Below are positions 17,708-25,702 of a stretch of 64,000 nt of DNA, piece after piece. The notes under the pieces are model-generated. The model ran no database searches and was not told the origin of the DNA. It saw nothing but the letters and a program-made list of their open reading frames with translations. Both the position numbers and the translations under genes were made by a program. Source of the stretch: Phyllobacterium trifolii (GTDB lineage: Bacteria > Pseudomonadota > Alphaproteobacteria > Rhizobiales > Rhizobiaceae); the NCBI RefSeq assembly GCF_014192095.1, contig NZ_JACHXN010000007.1:186001-250000 (forward strand). The letters run 5' to 3'. The first letter of the stretch is position 1; each line of letters opens with the position of its first letter.

Positions 17708-18643
17708 TCACACCCATTCCTTGTGTACCGCGTTATACGTCGCGGCGAACGCATCTCTCAGATAAGGTGCAAACCGACGGGCCAGATCACGTCCTGCTTT
17801 CGTATCGCTCGGATAGTGCAGGCCGGCCCATTCACGATTTTCTGCAACATTTTGGGCAATTCGTGCCAACTCTTCGGTCGCGGGATGCTCGGGAAGGATC
17901 GTGTTGAATGCGAATACAATGGAAAAGCATTGGAACGCATGATTGCTTTGATACGATTCGTGCGCGGGGACTGCCAGAAGGGGTCGCAGCCGCGGTTCAA
18001 ACTGACTGGGTCGCAGGCGATTGAACTTGTTCTTGTAGATGAGACCCACATATTCGCACGCTGTCAGGATATTTTGAAAAAGTGCCTCAGTCTGTTCGAA
18101 CCCTGCTATGTTCTCGATATAGAGCGGCCGTGTAAACTCGGCGACCGATAGCGCGGCTTCCTGTTGAATATCCTGGAGTCGTCTGGCCCTTTCGCGGTCG
18201 CGCTTCTGCATCGACAGCATCACTTTGGTTTCAAGACGAGTGAAGTCGGGGCCTGGTGGTGGAGTAATGTCGAGCATTTCCCACGTAAACCGAGCGGCGG
18301 CGGTAAAAGCGTTCCGGGAAGGTTGTTGGTGGAGCCTTCGCAGTTGGAATGCAGGTATCAATTGTGCATTGCCGGTGCTGATTCCGCCGAATGAGGTTTT
18401 GTTCTTGTTCTTGTTTTTGTTTAGGGAGGATTTGTTCAGTACCGATTTGTTGGCAACACCGCCGCTCGCCGTGGCGGCTCCGGCTATGGGCGCGCCCGGG
18501 ATGGCGATACCGGCTCCATCCATCGCTGGGTCAACCTCGGCGAACGGCAAAGGTGGGCAGGGCGATACGTGATCGGCATCGACCTCAAATCGAAAATTGT
18601 TCAGGAACTGTATCAGCGGTGATTGCGGAGCAACGTTGACCAT
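17708..18643 (-). CDS. PAP2 / vanadium-haloperoxidase-like protein
   Basis: A 311-residue protein with the three PAP2-superfamily motifs: KNKFNRLRPSQ (K-x6-RP), PAHESYQSNHAF (with the catalytic-acid His) and NREWAGLHYPSDTKAG (R-x5-H-xxx-D, the phosphate/vanadate-binding His). It has no membrane segments or signal peptide, unlike lipid phosphatases, so it resembles soluble vanadium-dependent haloperoxidases or soluble acid phosphatases; sequence alone does not decide between oxidant and phosphatase chemistry. Residues 60-85 hold a low-complexity Asn-Lys run. Its 3' neighbour on the same strand is the subtilase (50 bases) and its 5' neighbour the SARP-like regulator (47 bases), giving a probable three-gene operon. 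Confidence 0.82.
   Translation of the reverse strand: MVNVAPQSPLIQFLNNFRFEVDADHVSPCPPLPFAEVDPAMDGAGIAIPGAPIAGAATASGGVANKSVLNKSSLNKNKNKNKTSFGGISTGNAQLIPAFQLRRLHQQPSRNAFTAAARFTWEMLDITPPPGPDFTRLETKVMLSMQKRDRERARRLQDIQQEAALSVAEFTRPLYIENIAGFEQTEALFQNILTACEYVGLIYKNKFNRLRPSQFEPRLRPLLAVPAHESYQSNHAFQCFSIVFAFNTILPEHPATEELARIAQNVAENREWAGLHYPSDTKAGRDLARRFAPYLRDAFAATYNAVHKEWV
18397..18422 (-). repeat. short tandem repeat encoding an Asn-Lys run
   Basis: Within the PAP2-like gene, TTGTTC/TTGTTT hexamers repeat about four times, encoding NKNKNKNK on the minus strand, preceded by related NKSSLNK units. Such runs can change length by slippage; here six-base units keep the frame. Confidence 0.75.
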
Positions 18644-18690
18644 TTCGCGTATCCTTCATCCATTCGAACCGAATTTTGATTGAGGAAGAA

Positions 18691-20508
18691 TTACCGGAGC
18701 TTGACACCGGCCTTGGTAAGTCCGGCGATCAGCATCTTGCCTCCCCCAGTTTTTAACAGCGGGTAGCGATTGTCCTTGAGGGACTCGATAGAGAAATTCG
18801 GTTCGACAGCTTCGAGCCGCTCTACATACTTTCCCGCCAACTCCATCTCATCGCGATGTGCATGACTTGCTGCCATGTAGCGCAAGAGAGAATTGAAATC
18901 AGGACGCATCTTCAGCGCGTCTTCACCCGCAGAAATGGCGGCTGCGTGATCACCGGCGAGGGCCGCACTGATGCACTTTGTCGTGTCGAAATAATACTTG
19001 TGCACACTGTAAAACCCCAGGTTTTGAACCCAGTTGGCCATGGCCAACGCCTTTTCAGGCTGCCCGGCGTAACAATGCAACATGGAATAAAGGTCCCAAC
19101 CGAGTGGTTGTGCTGGGTTGAGCTTGATTGCTCGTTCGAACAGTCCCGCGGCATAGTCGTATTCGCAAAACAGGAATGAATGAACGTGCCCAACGAGAGC
19201 AAGTGCGATGGAATTGTTGGCGTCCAACTCCAATGCCTTACGGGCGTAGAATTGGGCTTCTTCGACTATCGTTGAGTCGTAGGCATTGAAACGCTGTCCA
19301 ACCCGGAAAGTCCTGATAAAGGCGAGCCACGCATAAACCGAGGAGGAGGGCCGCTCAGCAGCAATGTTGTGAAGGATGCGTTCCGCTCTATCAAGATCCT
19401 CCCGAGACAATCGAAAGACCGAGTTGACCGCCTCGATCAGAGTGGTTTCGCGCTCCAGCTTTCCTCCTTCGCCGCGGAAAAGAAAGCTACCGTTGACTTC
19501 ATCGATCAAGTGATTGATTAGCCCATGCAACTGACTGGTTTCGCCTCTTTCCAGGGGCAGGCGGTCGGCGATGCAACTGTCTTTCCAGATCAGGCTATGA
19601 TCGGTCAAACGCAGAATGCTCACCACGATAAGGGCGGTTTGACTGGCGAGTGTCAGTTCCAGTTGTATGCCGAGGGGTGTTGCCAGCGAGATTTCGCTAC
19701 CATTCGACGAGTTCGCCCCAGGCCGTCCGCCGAAGGAGAAATCAGTGACACGGATATCAGTTCCCTCGACAAGCGATTTTGCGATGAGATTCGTCACGCC
19801 TGACGCAAGAATCTGTCCGTTTTCGCTTTGTCCGGCGATGCGCGAGGGCAGGATCGCGACTACCCATTGTCTCGAATTGACGTTGGAAATCGAGTCACCA
19901 GCTCTATCGTTCGCCGCTCCATTTGCCGTTCCACCATTCTTGCCCGGATTGATCGCCGTTAAAGGAACGAGTGGCGTCGGTTCCTGGTTCTGACGCGCCA
20001 GCTCAAGCTTTGGTTCAAATTTTTGCTGGAATTGTCCCTCATCGTATCGGCGCTGCCAGACCTGTCGCTCCAGTGTCAGCCACTCCTCGAATTCGGGGTC
20101 TCTGACGTCGACCCCTTCGAGAAAATGTTCAGCAGCCAGTTCGTCATTTCCTGCCGTATGGCCCTCGGTCAGGATTTCGTCGATATCCAGCCGTATGCGG
20201 TCCATGCGAAGCGAGACGGTGTTCTTGTCAGCCACCAGGATATCGCGTGCATCACCCAGGCATTTCCTGATATCGAGCAATGCCTGGCGAAGACTGGCAG
20301 AGGCCTGGTCTTCAGGTCTGTCGCTCCAAAGCTTGTCACGAAGCCAAACTCTCGAACGTGATCCCCTTAGGGAGACCGCCAGCATGGCAAGGATCGCTTG
20401 AGACTTTTGGGATTTAGGCGTCAGAACCTTGCCCTCCGGATCAGTGATCGCGAAGGGTCCAATAAGGTACATGCGATAAGCCGCTTCGCTGTGCTGACTG
20501 CGGTCCAT
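18691..20508 (-). CDS. SARP-like winged-helix regulator with TPR domain
   Basis: About 605 residues. The N-terminal part (residues 10-150) resembles the OmpR-like winged helix plus bacterial transcriptional activator domain of SARP/CadC-type regulators (YLIGPFAITDPEGKVLTPKS, QKSQAILAMLA, then SLRQALLDIRKCLGD). The middle has a periplasmic-binding-like or adenylate-cyclase-like beta region (VAILPSRIAG), and the C-terminal third has TPR helices (AFIRTFRVGQRFNAYDSTIV, LALVGHVHSFLFCEYDYAAG). No membrane segment is visible. The ATG at 20508 is preferred; the frame extends 53 codons upstream through non-coding-looking DNA. As first gene of a leftward set with the PAP2 and S8 genes it is the likely local regulator, sensing by protein contact through the TPRs. 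Confidence 0.8.
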   Translation of the reverse strand: MDRSQHSEAAYRMYLIGPFAITDPEGKVLTPKSQKSQAILAMLAVSLRGSRSRVWLRDKLWSDRPEDQASASLRQALLDIRKCLGDARDILVADKNTVSLRMDRIRLDIDEILTEGHTAGNDELAAEHFLEGVDVRDPEFEEWLTLERQVWQRRYDEGQFQQKFEPKLELARQNQEPTPLVPLTAINPGKNGGTANGAANDRAGDSISNVNSRQWVVAILPSRIAGQSENGQILASGVTNLIAKSLVEGTDIRVTDFSFGGRPGANSSNGSEISLATPLGIQLELTLASQTALIVVSILRLTDHSLIWKDSCIADRLPLERGETSQLHGLINHLIDEVNGSFLFRGEGGKLERETTLIEAVNSVFRLSREDLDRAERILHNIAAERPSSSVYAWLAFIRTFRVGQRFNAYDSTIVEEAQFYARKALELDANNSIALALVGHVHSFLFCEYDYAAGLFERAIKLNPAQPLGWDLYSMLHCYAGQPEKALAMANWVQNLGFYSVHKYYFDTTKCISAALAGDHAAAISAGEDALKMRPDFNSLLRYMAASHAHRDEMELAGKYVERLEAVEPNFSIESLKDNRYPLLKTGGGKMLIAGLTKAGVKLR

Positions 20509-20638
20509 CAGCGTGGGTCCCCGAGTAGCCTCATGGATTGCTTTATCTTGCTTGTGCTTGGGCTCTCGCTCTAACTTTGGCACAAAACACAACTTTGGCA
20601 ATACGTTTGCGTGTATTGGGAGCCCGCGCGGGTAAACA

Positions 20639-20731
20639 GGAATGCTTATTCCCGAAATGTTGTACACTATTCCGCTCCCATCATTTCCTTGACGTCAGCT
20701 AAGCTGGCTGACTTACGGGGAATACAATTCC
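20639..20731. promoter_or_regulatory. cluster of dyads between the SARP-like and SRPBCC genes
   Basis: Three inverted repeats in 93 bases: GGAAT-GCTT-ATTCC (20639-20652), GTCAGC with GCTGAC (20694-20712) and GGAAT-ACA-ATTCC (20719-20731). They lie 130-220 bases upstream of the leftward regulator and about 220-310 upstream of the rightward SRPBCC gene. No gene is seen in 20509-20947. The doubled GGAAT dyad suggests paired operator sites. Confidence 0.4.
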
Positions 20732-20947
20732 ACTGTTATTCCAGCGTGAAACCAGCGTGAATTGTGGTCAAAAAAATAAGGAGGTGTGGGTTACAGGAGC
20801 ATTTTTGATCGGTGGGTGCGGTGCGAACTCGTTAGAGCGCCGGCAGCTCGTCTACGGTCGCGCAAATTTTTTCAACAACGATGTCGGATTGGCAAAGTCT
20901 CGCTCGTCCTAAGGGCCTATTCCGGCAAATTCAGGAGGATGACAACC

Positions 20948-21391
20948 ATGCCGAATACCATACGATTGCACCGCGTTCTGGCAACAAATCCGGACAAGGT
21001 TTATCGGGCATTCATCGAGGCAGACGCGCTCGCCAAGTGGCTTCCCCCCAACGGTTTTGCTTGTACGGTGCATCACTCAGAAGCAAAGGTCGGCGGCACG
21101 TTCAAAATGTCCTTCCGGAACTTTACGACTGGCAATAGCCACGCGTTTGGTGGCGAATATCTCGAGCTGGTTCCTGGTGAACGTTTGCGTTACACGGACA
21201 AATTCGACGACCCCAACCTGCCTGGCGAAATGGAAGTAACCGTGACGCTGACCAAAGTGTCGGTCGGGACCGAGCTCCATATAACACAGGCCGGCGTGCC
21301 GGACGTCATTCCACCGGAGGCTTGTTATCTCGGATGGCAGGAGTCGCTGAAAAACTTGGCAAGACTCGTCGAGCCGGAGATCAACGAATAG
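20948..21391 (+). CDS. SRPBCC (AHSA1-like) domain protein
   Basis: A 147-residue single-domain protein of the START/SRPBCC superfamily, AHSA1 branch. The N-terminal IRLHRVLATNPDKVYRAFIE, then ALAKWLPPNGF and VGGTFKMSFRN, are the usual motifs, ending with the helix GWQESLKNLARLVEP. These proteins bind hydrophobic ligands in a deep pocket; the ligand here is unknown. The ATG at 20948 stands nine bases after a perfect AGGAGG, whereas the ATG at 20939 abuts it, which decides the start. It is a monocistronic rightward gene; the next genes are leftward. Confidence 0.88.
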   Translation: MPNTIRLHRVLATNPDKVYRAFIEADALAKWLPPNGFACTVHHSEAKVGGTFKMSFRNFTTGNSHAFGGEYLELVPGERLRYTDKFDDPNLPGEMEVTVTLTKVSVGTELHITQAGVPDVIPPEACYLGWQESLKNLARLVEPEINE

Positions 21392-21442
21392 CACATCAGA
21401 CGTGCAGTGGCTGCGAGGTAATGGCTGTTCGCGGCACCCATT

Positions 21443-21703
21443 TCAAAGCAAACTGGTAGTTGCGGCGGATGCCCCGGACCGTAGGGGAACGCGCCGTATG
21501 AGCGGCAATGATCCAGGTTGCGACATCACAACCCAGCATTTAGCATATACATTGGGAGAGAAGCAGGCGGCTTCACCGCCTGCGCATCCCCAGTTGATGC
21601 CCTTGTTTGCGATGTATTTTTGAAGGTCGCTCAATTCCTCACAGACGCCGGGATAAAGCGCTGTCAAAGAGGCCAACTGCTCGCCGGCCTTCTCCAAGTT
21701 CAA
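21443..21703 (-). CDS. possible small protein coupled to the upstream membrane protein
   Basis: An 86-codon frame that starts with a TTG overlapping the stop of the 2-TM protein gene (TTGA). The first 50 residues look protein-like (EKAGEQLASLTALYPGVCEE) and the rest less so, so it may be frameshifted or spurious. No ribosome site and no known family. Confidence 0.3.
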   Translation of the reverse strand: MNLEKAGEQLASLTALYPGVCEELSDLQKYIANKGINWGCAGGEAACFSPNVYAKCWVVMSQPGSLPLIRRVPLRSGASAATTSLL

Positions 21704-22206
21704 AGAGAATATGCTTGGAAGAAGGCCAGGAGCGCGCCCACGCCTATGCCAATCAGCGGTGCTATTATTCCCCCCAGCTTTGCTTTTCGAAGCGCGCGGG
21801 CTTGCCGTTCGCTTACCCGGCGGTTCGTCTGGTACCGCTCCTTGAAGATTTCGAGGTATTGGCGGGAAAATGTGGGCCGGTCGTTTTCGTTATCGGCGGC
21901 GAGCAGCCAGAATTCGGCATTGCGACCCGGCAGATCAATGTCCCCGACTTCGAGGGCCTGAAAGCACTGCCAGGACGACCACACCAAAACCAGCGTCAAG
22001 GACGCAAGTTCCCAGCCAACCGTTGGAGAAAACTCGCCTGCTGCAAGGGACGTAACAGCGCCGGTCGCCGTGGCAAGGGCGATGACAGAAAATAGCCGGA
22101 GAAGTCCAAGCGCCTGGTTATTGCTCGAAGATATGAGAGCAACGATAGCATTCTGCCGAAATCGCGTATCTTCGATAGCCAGCTTCCAGTCGTCATTTTC
22201 AAACAT
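21700..22206 (-). CDS. two-helix membrane protein, function unknown
   Basis: About 168 residues. Two adjoining hydrophobic segments (LLRLFSVIALATATGAVTSL and GWELASLTLVLVWSSWQCFQ) at about residues 38-80 and one C-terminal segment (IIAPLIGIGVGALLAFFQAY), separated by a charged central region with Arg-rich helices (RRVSERQARALRKAKLGG). Likely an inner-membrane protein with a cytoplasmic loop. The ATG at 22206 lies nine bases after AAGGGG; earlier in-frame ATGs lack good spacing. I do not recognise the family. It lies downstream of the 41-residue membrane peptide and the AraC gene on the same strand. Confidence 0.6.
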   Translation of the reverse strand: MFENDDWKLAIEDTRFRQNAIVALISSSNNQALGLLRLFSVIALATATGAVTSLAAGEFSPTVGWELASLTLVLVWSSWQCFQALEVGDIDLPGRNAEFWLLAADNENDRPTFSRQYLEIFKERYQTNRRVSERQARALRKAKLGGIIAPLIGIGVGALLAFFQAYSL

Positions 22207-22279
22207 TGGAATCATCCCCTTCGGCATTGCGGACAAGGCGGTCAAAAATGCACAATTTCAACCGTTGGCAGCGCGACCG

Positions 22280-22405
22280 TTAATACAGGAGCCAACCGAT
22301 ACCGATCGCAGCTGCAACACCGATCAGGAACACGACGGTGAAGGTGAAGGGCCCAACATTCACGCCGAGTTTTCTCAGCCGCTCGTCCAGATCATCATGA
22401 CGCAT
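22280..22405 (-). CDS. 41-residue single-pass membrane protein
   Basis: A short frame, 41 codons plus stop. It begins with a charged amphipathic stretch (MRHDDLDERLRKLGVNVG) and continues with one hydrophobic helix (FTFTVVFLIGVAAAIGIG) ending in WLLY. This is a clean small membrane protein layout, and rhizobia carry many such peptides. No strong ribosome site precedes the ATG at 22405. It fits the gap between the AraC gene and the 2-TM protein, all leftward. Function unknown. Confidence 0.55.
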   Translation of the reverse strand: MRHDDLDERLRKLGVNVGPFTFTVVFLIGVAAAIGIGWLLY

Positions 22406-22430
22406 CGAAAACCCGATCGCTTGTTACAGA

Positions 22431-23582
22431 TCAACCGTGAAGCTTGCGTAGCAGCAATCCGAGGCGTTCTTCCGGAGCTGCGGTGGCGATTTCGCCGGCC
22501 GGTCTGCTTGGCACACCGCTCTTGCGGCCTGCTCTCACTTCGCTTGGCGTATAGCCGAATTCCCTCTTGAATGCCCGGCTGAACTCTGCGCCATCACTGA
22601 AACAGCGCTGCTCGGCGATCTCAATAATACGGCGTTTGTCGTTCGGGTCCGCCAATGCTGCGTGTGCATCGAGGAGACGCTGGTGCTGCAGGTAATGCAT
22701 CACGCCGCCGAACGGCTCGAACATCCGGTAAAGCCCGGTGCGTGAAATCGCGAGGTCACGCCGCAAGACCTTGGCATTGAATGATGGATCGAACAATCTG
22801 GATTGCACTATATGGCGTGCCTTTTCGAGCAACACGCGGGCGATAGGTGCCTGAGCCTCCTCGATGTTGCCTGGAGATGGCAGCAGGCACGCCCGGATCA
22901 TCGCCTGCGTCGCGCCCACGAGTTCAGGGAGATTGTCGGCCTCGACCGCCGGCAGCCGCTTGGCCAATCCGATAAAGTAATCGGACAATAGCCGTCCCAT
23001 AGCCGTGTCGACAGAGGAGAATTCGGCCGCGCTGAGGGCACGAGCCACTTCTGGATCGGAATCTCGGGGAACAAAAAGCACCAGCATGTCGCTATCTGTT
23101 ACGCTCCCCTCAAACCAGCGCCCCAGCGAATGGACCTGGACGATGCCGGCGCCGCCTTGAAAGCCTCCTGCCGGACCCTCGGTGCTGATCGAGCCGTCGA
23201 GTGGAAGGGTCAATGCCCAGTGATCGAGCGTTTCCCTGCGCGTGTGACCTGGGACACTTGCAAACTCGAGTGCGCTGGTTCTGATCCGCGAGAACGCCAG
23301 GCTGCCGAGATCCCAGACCGTCTGCTTCCCTTCAAAGCCACGAGACGTGTCCCTGCATTCGCCAAGCTCGAGCATCGACGAGAAGCTATTGCGCCAGGAT
23401 TCATACTGATGGTCAATCGGCACGCCGCTGGTATCAAACTTGAACGCGGGAATAGAAAATGCGCCGGACGACGTCCGCTTCGGTTGCGGAGGAGGGCAGT
23501 TGATGGCAGACCCCGCTGCCGCGTGTGCAAAGTTTCGATCGAGCGATACATCCGATGGCGCGATATGATCATGCGCGTTCAT
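22431..23582 (-). CDS. AraC-family regulator
   Basis: About 383 residues. The N-terminal 230 residues resemble the AraC-binding-like domain found in FeaR/NphR-type activators (YESWRNSFSSMLELG, then WALTLPLDG and SLGRWFEGSV). The C-terminal helix-turn-helix pair contains VLRRDLAISRTGLYRMFEPF, YLQHQRLLDAHAALAD and IAEQRCFSDGAEFSRAFKRE, ending FGYTPSEVRAGR. These regulators usually respond to aromatic or amine compounds, but the inducer is not evident. The ATG at 23582 is preferred over a TTG at 23618. A palindrome shared with two other intergenic regions lies about 200 bases upstream. Confidence 0.9.
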   Translation of the reverse strand: MNAHDHIAPSDVSLDRNFAHAAAGSAINCPPPQPKRTSSGAFSIPAFKFDTSGVPIDHQYESWRNSFSSMLELGECRDTSRGFEGKQTVWDLGSLAFSRIRTSALEFASVPGHTRRETLDHWALTLPLDGSISTEGPAGGFQGGAGIVQVHSLGRWFEGSVTDSDMLVLFVPRDSDPEVARALSAAEFSSVDTAMGRLLSDYFIGLAKRLPAVEADNLPELVGATQAMIRACLLPSPGNIEEAQAPIARVLLEKARHIVQSRLFDPSFNAKVLRRDLAISRTGLYRMFEPFGGVMHYLQHQRLLDAHAALADPNDKRRIIEIAEQRCFSDGAEFSRAFKREFGYTPSEVRAGRKSGVPSRPAGEIATAAPEERLGLLLRKLHG

Positions 23583-23783
23583 GATTTCACCATTTGTCGT
23601 ACCCGGTACAACGTGCAAATAGGGGGCGCTGTCTCATTGTTAGAGACGAGCATAATAGTACTTCGATCCATTTTGTTGGGGGAAGTACAGGCATGGCTGC
23701 TCCAAAAAACCACAAGAGTAAGGTATCGCGCAGTTACAAATGCTCGACTTCACAAGTGTGGCACAACCACTGCGGTCTGTTCA

Positions 23784-23798
23784 GTACGTAACTGTTAC
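23784..23798. promoter_or_regulatory. GTACGTAACTGTTAC palindrome, copy 1 of 3
   Basis: Contains the dyad GTAAC-T-GTTAC preceded by GTAC. The same 15-mer with a different central base occurs at 57281 and, inverted, at 58036. Here it lies between the AraC gene (leftward, start 23582) and the end of the AI-2E family gene. The form recalls TetR-family operators; the regulator is unknown. Confidence 0.5.
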
Positions 23799-23844
23799 GA
23801 AACAATTTGTATAATTTACAGGACGTGCCTGTGAACGTTGGATA

Positions 23845-24891
23845 TTAGGTCGAAGCTTTGTCGGAATTTTCAGAAGACCTGGCCGACAGCAACACGGCAA
23901 TCCATTTCGCCACGGAGGATTTCTCACAGTAGATGATGAACGCGATGAGAATGGGGACGCCGATGAATGCGCCTGGAACCCCCCACATGAAGCTCCAGAA
24001 GAAGACCGAAAAAATCACGGCGAAAGGCGAGATTGCCAAGGATGCGCCCGTTAAACGGGGCTCAAGATAGCTACCGATCAGAAATTGGATCAGGTTCAGT
24101 CCGACAAACACAGCCAGTGCCATCTGCCAGGAATCAAATTGGCCCATGGCAAAAAGCGTCGGAAGGACAGTCGCCACGAATGGTCCAAGGAACGGTATGT
24201 AGTTGAGGGTGAAGGCAATTGCGCCCCAGGCAGCCGCCAGATCGAGGCCTGCGAAATAGGCGAATGCCCAGACGATCAACCCGGTCAAGACGCTGGCAAA
24301 CGTGCGCACGAGCATGAACCGGCGCAGTTTCTTTGAAATTTCGCGATTGGCATGAAGCATGTTCATGCCCTGCGGTTGTAGGGCAGGAGAGCGAAGACGC
24401 TTGGCGAAATCCTCTATTTCCAGGAGGCCAAGCATGACGAAAACAAAGACCAGCAAGGCAAATCCCGCGAAACTATTGAGGCGCCCGGCCAACCCCTGGG
24501 TAAAGCTCACCAGCCATGTCACGTCGAAACGGTCGGCGAGTGGACCTGCGATGGCAATGCCGTGTTCCTCCAGCCAGCCGGTCCAGTGGACATATACATC
24601 CTGGAATCTGCGGGCATTGACGAAAAGCCATTGGCCAAGCCTGCTCAGGCCCCAAGTCACCGAGGATCCGACGGCGACGATGATGAAGATTGTTGAAGAG
24701 AGCGTCACAAACAGGGCAAGTAGTTTGGGCATCCAGCACTGCAACCTGAGCTGGAGTGGCGCAACGAGGGCGATGACGAAAAGGGAGAAGGCGAACGGTA
24801 TGAAGATTGCCTGGCCGAAACGAAGCAGCGCGAGAACCAGGATGCCGGTCGCGAGGTAGCCGATCATCGGTTTTGCATATTGAACTGCCAT
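23845..24891 (-). CDS. AI-2E family / PerM-like membrane transporter
   Basis: A 348-residue integral membrane protein. It has hydrophobic segments near the N-terminus (YLATGILVLALLRFGQAIFI; LFVIALVAPLQLRL; LFVTLSSTIFIIVAVGSSVT), a soluble middle, and a conserved C-terminal block with the signature FLGPFVATVLPTLFA and LIGSYLEPRLTGASLAISPF. This is the AI-2E transporter family (PF01594), which includes autoinducer-2 exporters, sodium/proton antiporters and many uncharacterised permeases; the substrate cannot be assigned. It stands alone between an AraC gene and a DUF1269 gene, all leftward. Confidence 0.92.
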   Translation of the reverse strand: MAVQYAKPMIGYLATGILVLALLRFGQAIFIPFAFSLFVIALVAPLQLRLQCWMPKLLALFVTLSSTIFIIVAVGSSVTWGLSRLGQWLFVNARRFQDVYVHWTGWLEEHGIAIAGPLADRFDVTWLVSFTQGLAGRLNSFAGFALLVFVFVMLGLLEIEDFAKRLRSPALQPQGMNMLHANREISKKLRRFMLVRTFASVLTGLIVWAFAYFAGLDLAAAWGAIAFTLNYIPFLGPFVATVLPTLFAMGQFDSWQMALAVFVGLNLIQFLIGSYLEPRLTGASLAISPFAVIFSVFFWSFMWGVPGAFIGVPILIAFIIYCEKSSVAKWIAVLLSARSSENSDKAST

Positions 24892-25064
24892 GCCTTGCCT
24901 ACCCGCCCCATAGCCAATGATCCCGGCCTACCCGGGAGCGCAAGGCGAAGACCTTTGGCCAATGGACCACGGCCATTCGCCGACGGCTCCCCAAACCATC
25001 TCGATAATTCCCTCGAAGATGGGTCCTGCAGGTGAGCACATGGACTGTGTCCGACTGCCAAAGG

Positions 25065-25556
25065 TCAAGATGTGGCCTTTTGCAACGCGTCGCGCAGAAC
25101 CTGCTCCTTGGTTTCATCCAACGAAGTTTTGAGAACAACACCGCCGTAATGCGAAATATCCTTCAGGACCTTGTCGGCCGTCATCGACTGCACGAGCACG
25201 AACAGGGCGGCGTTTCCAGGCTGAATATTGGCCGCGAGATCCTTCATGAAGTTGTCGTTTATGCCGACATCCGTCAACGCCCCGCCGAGGGCACCGGATG
25301 CAGCGCCGACTGCGGCGCCGATCAGCGGATTGAGAAAAAGGACGCCAATCAGCAAACCCCAGAAACTGCCGGATACCGCGCCGGCTGCTGTCGTGCTCAC
25401 CAACTGGTTGAGCTTGATTTTGCCCGCATCTGTCTTGGTGGCGATGACGGCGTCGCCGAGCGTGATCAGATATTCTTTCTGGAGTTCGAGGAGCCGATTG
25501 CGCACCTCTTCGGCTTTGGGTTCGGTGGGATAGACGATCACGATAAGATCAGACAT
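25065..25556 (-). CDS. DUF1269-type membrane protein
   Basis: A 163-residue protein with the DUF1269 layout: N-terminal SDLIVIVYPTEPKAEEVRNR, a central Gly/Ala-rich membrane hairpin (VSGSFWGLLIGVLFLNPLIG, AAVGAASGALGGALTDVGI), then a soluble part (GNAALFVLVQSMTADKVL; HYGGVVLKTSLDETKEQVLR). The glycine zipper suggests oligomerisation in the inner membrane. Function is unknown; homologues are often seen among stress-response genes. ACCGGAGGCAAC precedes the ATG. It is 173 bases upstream of the AI-2E family gene. Confidence 0.9.
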   Translation of the reverse strand: MSDLIVIVYPTEPKAEEVRNRLLELQKEYLITLGDAVIATKTDAGKIKLNQLVSTTAAGAVSGSFWGLLIGVLFLNPLIGAAVGAASGALGGALTDVGINDNFMKDLAANIQPGNAALFVLVQSMTADKVLKDISHYGGVVLKTSLDETKEQVLRDALQKATS

Positions 25557-25702
25557 GTTGCCTCCGGTTCTCTAGGGTGACTAACGCTGGGACGCGCTGC
25601 AACAAACTATATCGTGCCCGACAGGTCGAAGAGATTAGCCATGAATCCCACAGCTATGCATTGTGTTTCTTTTTCCATTGAGGAGCGGTCGCACCTGAAC
25701 GG

